DNA from: an uncultured Collinsella sp.
GTDB lineage: Bacteria > Actinomycetota > Coriobacteriia > Coriobacteriales > Coriobacteriaceae
DNA length: 64,000 bases
NCBI GenBank assembly: GCA_937982065.1
Contig: CALJMO010000011.1
Coordinates: 25,370-89,369 of the forward strand
Direction: 5' to 3'
A program made the position numbers and the translations under genes. The notes below the pieces were generated by a model, which was not told the origin of the DNA, searched no databases, and saw only the letters and a list, made by a program, of their open reading frames with translations. Positions 52,175 to 60,869 of the stretch are shown here, one piece after another. Position 1 is the first letter of the stretch. Each line of letters opens with the position of its first letter.

Positions 52175-53044
52175 TTACTCGCCACGGACCAGACGGTCAA
52201 AGGCAACGACGGTAATGGTGTCGCCGAGCTCCTTGGAGACCTGCTCAGCGTACTTCTTGATGGTGAGGGAGCTGTCCTTGATGAACTCCTGCTCGGTGAG
52301 CACGGACTGCTTGTAGAACTTCTCCAGACGGCCGACAGCCATCTTCTCCTGAATAGCCTCGGGCTTGCCGGACTCAGCAGCCTGGGCCATGTAGATCTGC
52401 TTCTCGTGCTCGACGGTCTCGGCCGGAACCTGATCGCGGGTAGCGCAGATCGGGGCGACGGCGGCAACCTGAAGGGCAACGTCGTGAGCGAAGGTCTTGA
52501 AGGACTCAGCCTGAGCGGTCTCGGCCTTCTCGAAGGCGAACTCGACGAGGACGCCGATCTTACCACCCATGTGGATGTAAGAAGCGAGCGCGCCGTTCTC
52601 GGCCTTGCGGGCAGCGAAGCGGGAGATCTTCATGTTCTCGCCCATGATGTGAATCATCTCGGTGAGCTCGGAGGAAACGGTCTCCTCGCCCATCGGCTTC
52701 TCGAGCAGAGCGTCGACGTCAGCAGGCTCGGTGGTAGCGACAACCTCAGCGACCTTGGAAGCAAAGCCAGTGAACTTGGCGTTGGAGCCAACGAAGTCGG
52801 TCTCGCAGGAGAGCTCGAGCAGAGCGCCGGTCTTGCCATCCTCGGAGACGAACGCGGCGACAGCGCCCTCGTTGGTCTCACGGCCAGCCTTCTTGGCAGC
52901 CTTGGCAAGGCCGTTCTTACGCAGAACGTCGACAGCGGCGTCCATGTCGCCGTCAGCCTCGACGAGAGCCTTCTTGCACTCCATCATCGGGGAGTCGGTC
53001 ATCTCGCGGAGCTGCTTGACCATAGCGGCGGTAATCTGGGCCAT
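52175..53044 (-). CDS. tsf: Elongation factor Ts
   Basis: EF-Ts is the nucleotide exchange factor of EF-Tu. The 289-residue product begins MAQITAAMVKQLREMTDSPM and contains ECKKALVEADGD and LSCETDFVG. ATG at 53044 has AAAGGAA upstream; a codon five residues upstream is less likely. It follows rpsB by 45 bases. Confidence 0.96.
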   Translation of the reverse strand: MAQITAAMVKQLREMTDSPMMECKKALVEADGDMDAAVDVLRKNGLAKAAKKAGRETNEGAVAAFVSEDGKTGALLELSCETDFVGSNAKFTGFASKVAEVVATTEPADVDALLEKPMGEETVSSELTEMIHIMGENMKISRFAARKAENGALASYIHMGGKIGVLVEFAFEKAETAQAESFKTFAHDVALQVAAVAPICATRDQVPAETVEHEKQIYMAQAAESGKPEAIQEKMAVGRLEKFYKQSVLTEQEFIKDSSLTIKKYAEQVSKELGDTITVVAFDRLVRGE

Positions 53045-53089
53045 TGTGGTTCCTTTCAAAGAGATGAAAAAGAATTAACTAAGACTGAT

Positions 53090-53818
53090 TTACTCGGCCT
53101 TGGGCTCAGCGGCCATCTCGGCCTCGGAGACCTGCTCCTTGCCGGAGCCAGCGAGGCAGGCGTCAGCCATGAGCTCGCACATAAGGGTGACAGCGGAGAT
53201 AGCGTCATCGTTGCAGGGGATGCCGTACTCGACCTCGTCGGGATCGGAGTTGGTGTCGATCAGAGCGACGACGGGGATGTTCAGGCGCTGAGCCTCCTTG
53301 ATGGCGTTCTCCTCGCGCTTGGTGTCGATGACGAAGAGAGCCTGGGGCAGACCCTTCATGTCGCGAGCGCCACCGAGGTTGGTCTGGAGCTTGGTGAGCT
53401 CCTTGCCGAGAACAGCCTGCTCCTTCTTGGGCAGAACAGCCATGCGGCCGTCCTCGACCATGGCCTCGAGCTCCTCCATGCGGTTGATGCGGGAGCGGAT
53501 GGTGACGAAGTTGGTCAGCATACCGCCGAGCCAACGCTGGTTGATGTAGGGCATGTTGGCGCGCTCAGCAGCGTTCTTGACGGCCTCCTGAGCCTGCTTC
53601 TTGGTGCCGACGAACAGCACGTTGCCACCCTTGGCGACGTTCTTGACGAAGGTGTAGGCCTGGTCGGCGTCGAGAATGGTCTGCTTGAGGTCGAGGATGT
53701 AGATGCCGTTGCGCTCACCGAAGATGAACGGCTTCATCTTGGGGTTCCAGCGACGGGTCTGGTGACCGAAGTGGCAGCCGGCCTCGAGCAGGGTGCGGAT
53801 ATTAATCTTGGTAGCCAT
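53090..53818 (-). CDS. rpsB: 30S ribosomal protein S2
   Basis: S2 sits at the head-body junction of the small subunit and is needed for S1 binding. The 242-residue product has [19 protein letters not shown] near the start and the [20 protein letters not shown] block. AGGAGG lies upstream of ATG. A leader of about 135 bases follows its predicted promoter and could contain the S2 autoregulatory structure known in other bacteria. Confidence 0.97.
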   Translation of the reverse strand: MATKINIRTLLEAGCHFGHQTRRWNPKMKPFIFGERNGIYILDLKQTILDADQAYTFVKNVAKGGNVLFVGTKKQAQEAVKNAAERANMPYINQRWLGGMLTNFVTIRSRINRMEELEAMVEDGRMAVLPKKEQAVLGKELTKLQTNLGGARDMKGLPQALFVIDTKREENAIKEAQRLNIPVVALIDTNSDPDEVEYGIPCNDDAISAVTLMCELMADACLAGSGKEQVSEAEMAAEPKAE

Positions 53819-53959
53819 GTTAAACCTCCTGTGGTTTGCCTCCGCGCGGGGTCATCCTCCAAAACCAACCCGGACATGTGCTACCAAAGCCCGGGCACCA
53901 CGGTATGAAGTAGCCGCGCGTGCGTGATAAAAACATGTTGCCGTGAAGCAACCTGATGA

Positions 53960-53968
53960 ATGATAGCA
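53960..53968 (-). promoter_or_regulatory. rpsB promoter (extended -10)
   Basis: TGCTATCAT on the minus strand (hexamer 53960-53965) is identical to the adhE extended -10. The leader from about 53953 to 53819 contains a GC-rich hairpin (GTGCTACC pairs imperfectly with GGGCACCAC). Confidence 0.55.
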
Positions 53969-54037
53969 GGAATGCCTCTTCCTGCCAACCCGCAATCAAA
54001 ACCACACACCTGAGTGCGGCGCGGGACGTGCCAGCCA

Positions 54038-54880
54038 CTATTCGCCGCGGGGATGGGCTTGAGCCACAGCCCGCTTAAGCCGATCGGGTGTGAGATGCGT
54101 GTAGATCTGCGTCGTGGACAGGCTCGCATGACCTAGCATCTCTTGAACCGAGCGCAGGTCCGCACCGCCCTCGAGCAAGTCGGTCGCAAAGGTATGGCGC
54201 ATCGCATGCGGGGCGATGTCGGCCGGAATGCCGGCGAGCGTCGCCAGCGCATGGAACCGCCGCCGGAGCATCGCGGCGCTCATGCGATTGCCGCGCGCCG
54301 ATATAAGCAGCGGATGCGGCCCAGTAGCGAGGTCGCGGCGCTTTGCCCGAGCGAGCAACTCCGGCCTCCCCTCTTCAATATAGAGACGCGTCACATCGAG
54401 CGCACGACGATACAGAGGAACGATGCGCTCCTTGCTTCCCTTGCCCCACAGGCGCAGCGTGCGCTCGGACCATGAGATGGATTCCACATTGAGCGCCGCA
54501 AGCTCTGAGATGCGGGCACCCGAGGCATAGAGCAACTCGAGCATCGCCGCATCGCGCAGTCCCGCGGGTGTTGAGGTATCAGGCGTCTTGAGCAGCGCCT
54601 CGACCTGCTGGGTCGTAAGGACGCCCGGCAGGTCACGCGGCAGCTTGGGCGACGCGATCGCCGAGACCGCATCGCCCTCGACAATCCCCTCGGCAGCCAT
54701 CCAGCGATAGAGAGATCGAATAGCCGACAGGTGCGCCGCAAGCGTTCGGGGAGCCACCTGCTCACGAGAAAGCTCGGAAAGATAGCGACGAATGGTGCGC
54801 ACGTCGGCAGCGAAAGCATCAATATCCTCGCGCTCGCACCAGGCAGCAAAGCGCTCTAGCCTCGAGCCATAGGCCGTCAC
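54038..54880 (-). CDS. xerC: Tyrosine recombinase XerC/XerD
   Basis: Xer recombinases resolve chromosome dimers at dif together with FtsK. The catalytic set is complete: Arg in ASGARISELAAL, HxxR in HAMRHTFATDLL, His in LGHASLSTTQ and Tyr in IYTHL. The first standard start in frame is GTG 54880, giving 280 residues. The reading frame stays open 78 bases further and encodes DLYDTVDSFIAYIARVEGLS followed by PNTV, the typical Xer N-terminus. GGAGG lies 9 bases before an ATA codon (54956-54958) that overlaps the trmFO stop. The true start is therefore probably 54958. It is the last gene of yraN-comM-dprA-trmFO-xerC. XerC versus XerD is not settled. Confidence 0.9.
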   Translation of the reverse strand: MTAYGSRLERFAAWCEREDIDAFAADVRTIRRYLSELSREQVAPRTLAAHLSAIRSLYRWMAAEGIVEGDAVSAIASPKLPRDLPGVLTTQQVEALLKTPDTSTPAGLRDAAMLELLYASGARISELAALNVESISWSERTLRLWGKGSKERIVPLYRRALDVTRLYIEEGRPELLARAKRRDLATGPHPLLISARGNRMSAAMLRRRFHALATLAGIPADIAPHAMRHTFATDLLEGGADLRSVQEMLGHASLSTTQIYTHLTPDRLKRAVAQAHPRGE

Positions 54881-54954
54881 CGTGTTGGGAGAAAGCCCCT
54901 CGACGCGTGCGATATAGGCGATAAAAGAGTCGACGGTGTCGTACAGGTCAAAGG

Positions 54955-56292
54955 CTATGACCGGTCGCCTCCAAACAAGTCGGAACGCGTGGCCAAGTAG
55001 GCATCGAGGGCCTCGAGCGCACGGTCCGCATAGGCCTGATAGCGGTCGCGCTTGCTGCGGCGCTTACCGTCCTCGAGTGGCGGCACCAGGCCAAAGTTGA
55101 CATGCATAGGCTGATAGCCCACGGTGGCAGGATCGGTCGCATAGCCCACGAGCGCACCCAGGGCACCCACACGCGGCAACTCGACGCCCGCGGCACCGAT
55201 AGCCTCGGCATAGGTGTTGAGCGCCGCGAGCAGACCTGTCGCCACGGCTTCCATGTACCCCTCGGTGCCGGTGATCTGACCGGCCAGGCGCACGCCGGTA
55301 CCGGGCACGGCAAAGGTGCCATCGAGCACGTGCGGAGCGTCAACAAAGGTATTGCGATGCATGACACCGTAGCGGAAGAACTCAGCGTTCTCCAGGCCCG
55401 GCACCATATGGAAGACGCGCTTCTGCTCGCCAAAGGTCAAGTTGGTCTGGAAGCCCACCAGGTTATAGGCGGTCTTCTCCTTGTTCTCGGCACGCAGCTG
55501 TATCGCCGCCCAGGGGCGACGTCCGGTACGCGGGTCGGTGAGGCCAACGGGCTTCATGGCGCCAAAGCGAATGGCGTCCTTGCCGGTGCGCGCAACTTCC
55601 TCGGCAGGCTGGCAGGCCTGGAACAAATCGCCGCCCTCAAAGTCTTTGAGCACCACGCGGTCGGCCGTGGTAAGCGCCTCGATAAAGGCCTCGTACTCCT
55701 CCTTATTGAGCGGAGCGTTGAGATAGTCGCCGCTCCCCTGCTCCTCATAGCGCGACTGCGAGAACAGCACGTCCATATCGAGCGTGGAGGCATCGACGAT
55801 CGGCGCCGCGGCATCGAAGAACGCAAGGGCATCGCCACCGACGAGCTTCATAACCTCTTCGCTCAGCGCCGGTGAACACAGCGGGCCCGCGGCAATGACC
55901 ACATGACCCTCGGGAATCTGCGTGACCTCGCCGTGCACGACCTCGATATTGGGACGGGCGGCAACCTCGGCCTCGACAAGCTCGGAAAACTTGACGCGGT
56001 CGACCGCCAAGGCGCCACCGGCGGGAACAGCCGCGCGATGGGCGCAATCGAGCAGGACTGAACCCATGCGCTCAAGCTCGGCTTTCAGCAAACCAGCCGC
56101 GGAATCCGGACGGGTCGACTTAAACGAATTGGAGCAGACGAGCTCTGCCAGGTGATCGGTATGGTGGGCCGGAGAGCTCACCTGGGGGCGCATCTCGCAC
56201 AGCTTTACGGCAAACCCGCGATCTGCCAGCTGGATCGCGCACTCCGACCCTGCCAGACCGCCACCGATAACTGTCACCTGATCGAACTGCAT
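54955..56292 (-). CDS. trmFO: tRNA (uracil-54-C5)-methyltransferase TrmFO
   Basis: TrmFO is the folate- and FAD-dependent enzyme making ribothymidine at tRNA position 54, used by many gram-positive bacteria instead of SAM-dependent TrmA. The 445-residue product has the FAD dinucleotide motif VIGGGLAGSECA, the ELVCSNSFKS block with a conserved cysteine, and GQITGTEGYMEA. ATG at 56292 has GAAAGGTG upstream. It lies between dprA and xerC, as in Bacillus relatives. Confidence 0.94.
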   Translation of the reverse strand: MQFDQVTVIGGGLAGSECAIQLADRGFAVKLCEMRPQVSSPAHHTDHLAELVCSNSFKSTRPDSAAGLLKAELERMGSVLLDCAHRAAVPAGGALAVDRVKFSELVEAEVAARPNIEVVHGEVTQIPEGHVVIAAGPLCSPALSEEVMKLVGGDALAFFDAAAPIVDASTLDMDVLFSQSRYEEQGSGDYLNAPLNKEEYEAFIEALTTADRVVLKDFEGGDLFQACQPAEEVARTGKDAIRFGAMKPVGLTDPRTGRRPWAAIQLRAENKEKTAYNLVGFQTNLTFGEQKRVFHMVPGLENAEFFRYGVMHRNTFVDAPHVLDGTFAVPGTGVRLAGQITGTEGYMEAVATGLLAALNTYAEAIGAAGVELPRVGALGALVGYATDPATVGYQPMHVNFGLVPPLEDGKRRSKRDRYQAYADRALEALDAYLATRSDLFGGDRS

Positions 56293-56306
56293 CTGCAAAC
56301 ACCTTT

Positions 56307-57242
56307 CTAATTGACACGTTTTCCATTGTGACCGAAGGGTGTCTGGGCGTGAAGGGCAAACTTGGAGGGCGCATACCTTCCATCCATCATGCGCTCGATA
56401 AGGCCCTCGAGTTCAAGCGAACCCAAGAGTTTGAGTACGCCGACAGCATCGAGCGAGACGAGCGCCGCGATGTCGTCGACCTTGAGCGGAGAGGCGATGA
56501 GCGCATGCATCACGGTCTGCTGCGTTGGATCCAGGTCGGCAATGCCGGGAGCAATGGGGCGCGAGTAGCGCAGGGTTCCGTAGATGCGTGAGATAGCCAT
56601 CTCGATAGATTCCTCGTCGACGATGCAGCAGGCACCGTTCGCAATGAGGTAATTCGTGCCACGCGACTCGGGCGATAGGATCGACCCCGGCACGGCAAGA
56701 AGTTCGCGCCCCAAATCCATAGCAGCCTCGGCTGTAGAAAACGTCCCGGAAGGCATACCCGCCTCGGATACAAAGAGGGCTTGCGACAGGGCCGCGATCA
56801 CGCGATTGCGGCGCGGAAAGGCAAACTTGCGCGGACCCATGCCCCACGGAGAGATCGACACGACCGCGCCACCCGTATCGAGCGTGCGCGTAATAAGCCC
56901 CGCGCTCGAACGCGGGTAGACCACGTCGGCGCCCGTCCCCAGCACCACAACGTGTTTGCCGCCGGCGTTGACCGCAGCCCAACCCGAGGCCTGGTCACAA
57001 CCGACCGCACCGCCCGAAACTACCGTCACTCCCGCCTCGACCGCCACCTTCGCCGCAAGCTCTGCCACGGCAAGACCATACGGCGAGGCCTTGCGCGCGC
57101 CGATGATGGAGAGCGCGGGCGTCGAAAGCACCTCGGGGTTGCCGCGCACATAAAGCGTCTGGGGTAAATCTGAAAGCTCCAAAACGGTCTCGGGATACAA
57201 CGCATCACCTGGATGCAGCTCGAAGGTCCCCTCGGCCATCAT
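56307..57242 (-). CDS. dprA: DNA processing protein DprA
   Basis: DprA protects incoming single-stranded DNA and loads RecA during transformation. The 311-residue product has a Rossmann-like core: IIGARKASPYG (residues 47-57), VVSGGAVGCD (74-83), VVVLGTGADVVYP, FAFPRRNRVIAALS and GTNYLIANGA, then a C-terminal winged helix. The usual SGLARGID reads SGGAVGCD here, a divergent pattern. ATG at 57242 overlaps the comM stop (ATGATGG) with GGAGG upstream. Confidence 0.92.
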   Translation of the reverse strand: MMAEGTFELHPGDALYPETVLELSDLPQTLYVRGNPEVLSTPALSIIGARKASPYGLAVAELAAKVAVEAGVTVVSGGAVGCDQASGWAAVNAGGKHVVVLGTGADVVYPRSSAGLITRTLDTGGAVVSISPWGMGPRKFAFPRRNRVIAALSQALFVSEAGMPSGTFSTAEAAMDLGRELLAVPGSILSPESRGTNYLIANGACCIVDEESIEMAISRIYGTLRYSRPIAPGIADLDPTQQTVMHALIASPLKVDDIAALVSLDAVGVLKLLGSLELEGLIERMMDGRYAPSKFALHAQTPFGHNGKRVN

Positions 57243-58762
57243 TGGTCCCTCCTTCCCTGGTACATCGCCGCCTCGAGCACGTGGTCCTGCGTCACCTGCT
57301 CGCTCTCGGCGACATCTGCGATCGTACGCGCAATGCGAACCAGGCGCACGATGCCACGCCCTGTGAGATGCGTGCGTTTGGATAGGCCGAGCACACACTT
57401 CTCCGCCGCATCATCGAGCTCGAAGGTCGAAACGACGCCGTCAATGGACCGTGTCTCGTCATCCTCGGCCTCGGCATCCGCATCGTCCATGCGGGATTCG
57501 CGCCAAGCGCGAAAGGCGCGACCGCGCACAACGTAGTCACGTAACTCGGCCGACGACATACCCTCTGCGCCCTCGATAATCACTTGAGGGTCGGGACGGG
57601 TCACATCGATCATCATGTCGATACGGTCGGCCAAAGGACCGCGCAGTTTAGACCGATAGCGCTCGACCATCGCCGCCGAGCAGCGACACGGTACCTCGCG
57701 ATCGCCCAAAAAGCCGCAGGGGCAGGGATTGCTCGCAGCCAGCAGCTGAAAGCGCGACGGGAAGGTAAAAGCCCCGTCGACGCGTACGATCCTCACGTAG
57801 CCGCGCTCGATGGGCTGACGCAGCGTCTGCAGCACACCGGTGGGAAACTCGGCAAGCTCGTCCAAAAAGAGCACGCCGCCATGAGCAAGGCTGATCTCAC
57901 CCGGGCGCACCGGGCGCCCGCCGCCGATAAGGCCTGCGGTCGAAATACTGTGGTGGGGACTGCGGAAGGGGCGGTGCCCCGCCAACAAGCCATCAATGTT
58001 CTCACCCAAAACCGAATGGATGCACAGTGCCTCCTGCTGATCCTCAACGGAAAGCTCGGGCAGGATGCCGGTCATACGGCGTGCGAGCATCGTCTTGCCC
58101 GATCCCGGAGACCCGATCATGAGCAAGCCGAGTTCTCCTGCCGCCGCAAGCGCCATGCCGCGTTTAGCGACTTCCTGCCCCAGCACGTCTGCATAGTCGA
58201 GCTCGGGCTCAAAGGTCGCCTCGACACCCTCGGAATCCAAGTAGTGCCGTGCGGCATCGCCCATGCCGTGAGCAAGCTGAGACAGATGCGCGATAAAGCC
58301 GCAATCCACGCCCGCGAGTGGCACATGCTGGTCGGACCTACCGGCGATAAAAGACAGCCCCATGTCGCGAGCCAATAGCTGAAACGCCACCTCTCCTTTG
58401 ACAGGAAGCACCGTACCGTCCAAGCCGAGCTCGCCGGCGATAAGGCAGCGATCGAGGTTGTCGCGGGGAATCTGACCATCGGCCGCTAGGACCGCAATGG
58501 CGATGGGCAGATCAAAACCGCTACCGGTCTTGCGAATATCGCCGGGCGCCAGATTGACCGTAATGCCCGAGCGCGGGATCTCGAACCCGGCGGAGCGCAT
58601 CGCACAGCGAATACGACCACGTGACTCCATCACCTCCATACTCGGGATGCCGAGCATCTGAATGCCCGGAACGCCGACGGCAAGCGAGACCTCGACCGTG
58701 ACGTGAATCGCCTCGACGCCGCGGATGCAGGCCGCGTGAACGGCAAACGTCTCGAACGCCAT
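57239..58762 (-). CDS. comM: ComM/YifB-family AAA+ ATPase
   Basis: ComM is a hexameric helicase that promotes branch migration and aids integration of transformed DNA. The 507-residue product has an N-terminal Lon-protease-like domain (GVPGIQMLGIPSMEV), Walker A GSPGSGKT at 217-224, Walker B LFLDELAEF and a cysteine-containing insert (NPCPCGFLGD). ATG at 58762 overlaps the yraN stop (TGATG). The long upstream frame to 58960 is a shadow of yraN. Confidence 0.94.
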   Translation of the reverse strand: MAFETFAVHAACIRGVEAIHVTVEVSLAVGVPGIQMLGIPSMEVMESRGRIRCAMRSAGFEIPRSGITVNLAPGDIRKTGSGFDLPIAIAVLAADGQIPRDNLDRCLIAGELGLDGTVLPVKGEVAFQLLARDMGLSFIAGRSDQHVPLAGVDCGFIAHLSQLAHGMGDAARHYLDSEGVEATFEPELDYADVLGQEVAKRGMALAAAGELGLLMIGSPGSGKTMLARRMTGILPELSVEDQQEALCIHSVLGENIDGLLAGHRPFRSPHHSISTAGLIGGGRPVRPGEISLAHGGVLFLDELAEFPTGVLQTLRQPIERGYVRIVRVDGAFTFPSRFQLLAASNPCPCGFLGDREVPCRCSAAMVERYRSKLRGPLADRIDMMIDVTRPDPQVIIEGAEGMSSAELRDYVVRGRAFRAWRESRMDDADAEAEDDETRSIDGVVSTFELDDAAEKCVLGLSKRTHLTGRGIVRLVRIARTIADVAESEQVTQDHVLEAAMYQGRRDQ

Positions 58763-59247
58763 CACGACACCTGCCAATCGAACGCGTTGTACTGATGCTC
58801 GATCTCGGCGATATGCCCGCCGCGAATGGTGACACCCACGGCATCGAAGCGGATCGCCTTGAGCGGATAATGCTCCATGAGATAGCAGCTTGCGATGCGG
58901 CGGTAGCGGCGTTGCTTTTGGGCGTCCACGGCCTCCTCGGGAAAGACCCGCGTGTTGCAATCCAGTACGACGCGTCTGGTCTTGACCTCGGCCATCACCA
59001 CGACATCGTCGAGCTCATCGAGCAGCACCAGATCAGCCTCGCCCTCGGTGCAACGATAACCCTGCTCCAGCAAGGTGTAGCCGCGCTCGTTAAAGTAGTC
59101 GATGGTGATCAGCTCGCCCAGCATGCCCAGCTCGCGGGGACTGAGTCCCTTGATAAACTCGGGCGTCATCGCCCCGCAGTCGAGCTCGCCGTTTTCCCAA
59201 CGCTCCTTGAGCTGCTGTGTCTTGCTCTTTTTGCTTGCGGCACTCAT
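58762..59247 (-). CDS. yraN: YraN-like (UPF0102) endonuclease-fold protein
   Basis: This family has the Holliday-junction-resolvase/PD-(D/E)XK fold and regularly sits next to comM and dprA; its role is not established. The 161-residue product has ELGMLGELITIDYFNERGY, then GEADLVLLD and VMAEVKTR (the D...ExK pattern). ATG at 59247 has AAAGGAGA upstream. A 40-residue Lys/Glu-rich N-terminal extension precedes the domain. It is the first gene of the operon and carries the shared repeat motif upstream. Confidence 0.9.
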   Translation of the reverse strand: MSAASKKSKTQQLKERWENGELDCGAMTPEFIKGLSPRELGMLGELITIDYFNERGYTLLEQGYRCTEGEADLVLLDELDDVVVMAEVKTRRVVLDCNTRVFPEEAVDAQKQRRYRRIASCYLMEHYPLKAIRFDAVGVTIRGGHIAEIEHQYNAFDWQVS

Positions 59248-59320
59248 GGGGTCTCCTTTCCCGCACACTGCAGTGCCCCGATGATGAGGGCACCTTTCAT
59301 GCGGGTAAGTACCGGAAGCT

Positions 59321-59345
59321 AACCAAAAGCTGACCAAATGCCGTC
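59321..59345 (-). promoter_or_regulatory. 11-base direct-repeat operator upstream of yraN (site C)
   Basis: On the minus strand ATTTGGTCAGC is followed by TTTTGGTTAGC, with weaker units TTTTTGACGGC before and TTCCGGTACTT after, all at 11-base period. The 18-base core (59321-59338) is identical to that upstream of comEA. It lies 73 bases before the yraN start and begins in the T-tract of the rnhB terminator. No housekeeping -10 is apparent downstream. Confidence 0.65.
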
Positions 59346-59388
59346 AAAAAACGGGCCGTACGCAACAATGGTGTTGCATACGGCCCGC
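59345..59388 (-). terminator. rnhB terminator
   Basis: CGGGCCGTACGCAAC (59352-59366) pairs with GTTGCATACGGCCCG (59373-59387), one mismatch; TTTTTTGAC follows on the minus strand. It is strong and flows directly into site C. Confidence 0.9.
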
Positions 59389-59410
59389 TACCAGCAGGTT
59401 TATAAAACCC

Positions 59411-59433
59411 CAGAGGTCCCTGTCTCCACAATT
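59411..59433. repeat. 23-base dispersed repeat, copy 2
   Basis: It matches 2026-2048 at 22 of 23 positions. It lies 3 bases after the rnhB stop, again upstream of a repeat-controlled operon. Confidence 0.5.
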
Positions 59434-59436
59434 GAC

Positions 59437-60225
59437 CTAGAAAAGGCGCTCAGTCTGCAGAAAGTTTCCGCAAAAGCTCACACGATGCAGTGGACAAAGT
59501 CCATGTTTTCGAATGGCCTCGATGTGCTCGGGGCTCGCATAGCCCTTCGACTCGGCCAGATGGTACTCGGGATACTCGGCGTCGTACTCGACCATCATCT
59601 CGTCACGCGTGACCTTAGCCATGATGGACGCCGCGGCGATGCAGGCGATCTTGGCATCGCCCTTCACCACATCGCGCTCGTTAGGAACGGCGCCCAAGGG
59701 GTTGCCATCCATAAGCACGCAATCGGGCTCGAGCCCCGTATCGGCCACGGCGCCCGCAACGGCGGTACGGATAGCACGGGCCATGCCCATCTCATCGATA
59801 TCCTTAGGCGCGATATGGCAAAAACCGATCGCCGTCGCCACCTCGGCAATCTTCACTGAGAGCAACTCGCGGCGCGCCGGCGTGAGCTTTTTGGAATCGT
59901 TGATGCCCCAGACGCGCGGCTCCATAGGAAGGCAGACAGCGCATACCGTCAAAGGACCGGCCACCGATCCGCGACCCACCTCGTCGACACCAACGACCAC
60001 CCCATCGCCGCCAAGCTCATGCATAAGCTCGTACATGTCATTGACGCGCTCGCGCTCGGCAAGTTCCTTGGCATGGCGCTTAAGAGCACGCTCGCAAGCC
60101 TTGATCACCTGCTGGCGCGGGTCCTCGCGATAATGCTCCACGAGGGCGGGGATCTCCTCAAACGTTGCGCTCGCCAGCTCTCCGGCAACCTGCGATGCCG
60201 AAACCGAGCTCGTCATATTGGCCAT
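59437..60225 (-). CDS. rnhB: Ribonuclease HII
   Basis: RNase HII cuts the RNA strand of RNA-DNA hybrids and removes single ribonucleotides. The 262-residue product has the catalytic GVDEVGRGS (D81, E82), NDSKKLTPARRE, a DGN and the KGDAKIACIAAASIMAKVTRD block. About 70 helical residues precede the catalytic core, as in Bacillus RnhB. ATG at 60225 has AGGAGG upstream. It follows rplS behind a terminator. Confidence 0.95.
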   Translation of the reverse strand: MANMTSSVSASQVAGELASATFEEIPALVEHYREDPRQQVIKACERALKRHAKELAERERVNDMYELMHELGGDGVVVGVDEVGRGSVAGPLTVCAVCLPMEPRVWGINDSKKLTPARRELLSVKIAEVATAIGFCHIAPKDIDEMGMARAIRTAVAGAVADTGLEPDCVLMDGNPLGAVPNERDVVKGDAKIACIAAASIMAKVTRDEMMVEYDAEYPEYHLAESKGYASPEHIEAIRKHGLCPLHRVSFCGNFLQTERLF

Positions 60226-60253
60226 ACCAGGCCCTCCTTGCATGCAAATCAGA

Positions 60254-60284
60254 TAAAAAGAAGGGCCACCCGAAGGTGACCCTT
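60254..60284 (-). terminator. rplS terminator
   Basis: AAGGGTCACC pairs with GGTGGCCCTT around TTCG (one G-T pair); CTTTTTATC follows on the minus strand. It is a classical tetraloop terminator. Confidence 0.88.
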
Positions 60285-60318
60285 GTGTCCAAACGAGTGG
60301 ACAGACGCTGCGATCTTC

Positions 60319-60660
60319 TTAGCGCTTCTCGGGGATGCGAGCAGCCTTGCCCACCTTGTCGCGGAGGTAGTACAGCTTGGCGCGACGGACGCGACCATGA
60401 CGAACGACCTCGAGCTTGGCGATCTTGGGGCTGTGAAGCGGGAAGGTACGCTCAACACCGACACCGAAGGACATCTTGCGGACGGTGAAGGTCTCGCGGG
60501 CACCGGCGCCGGCCATGCGGATGACGTCGCCCTGGAAGACCTGGATGCGCTCGCGGTCGCCTTCCTTAATGCGGTAGTGAACCTTGACGTTGTCGGCGAC
60601 GCGAACCTGAGGAATGTCCTCGCGGATCTGCTGACGCTCGATTGCGCGGATGTAATCCAT
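60319..60660 (-). CDS. rplS: 50S ribosomal protein L19
   Basis: L19 lies at the subunit interface. The 113-residue product contains [30 protein letters not shown] and [23 protein letters not shown] at 60660 has AAGGAA upstream; a TTG two codons earlier is possible. rimM and trmD, its usual partners, are not adjacent here. Confidence 0.96.
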   Translation of the reverse strand: MDYIRAIERQQIREDIPQVRVADNVKVHYRIKEGDRERIQVFQGDVIRMAGAGARETFTVRKMSFGVGVERTFPLHSPKIAKLEVVRHGRVRRAKLYYLRDKVGKAARIPEKR

Positions 60661-60802
60661 GTGCAATTCCTTACTCTTCTAGAGGTGCCGTACCACCTTG
60701 GCCGGCACGTAGTTGAACAAACGTATTCGAGTATACACGCGCGGGTTTCTGCTGCAAGAACAATTTTTTACGCAGACAAAAAGACAAAACCCGCACATGA
60801 TA

Positions 60803-60832
60803 ACCGCCCGCCTCACGAATGAGACGGGCGGC
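60803..60832 (-). terminator. ppdK terminator
   Basis: CCGCCCG pairs with CGGGCGG with an inner CTCA/TGAG stem, 38 bases after the ppdK stop. The T-tract is short (TTATC). From 60661 to 60802 I see only AT-rich leader sequence of rplS. Confidence 0.65.
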
Positions 60833-60869
60833 ATGAAGGGGGCTACGCTAGGCGTCTAAACCCAAAACG

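Noticed and set aside
60661..60869. Possible tRNA or small gene between ppdK and rplS
   Set aside because: No cloverleaf or coding frame; only leader sequence and the ppdK terminator.
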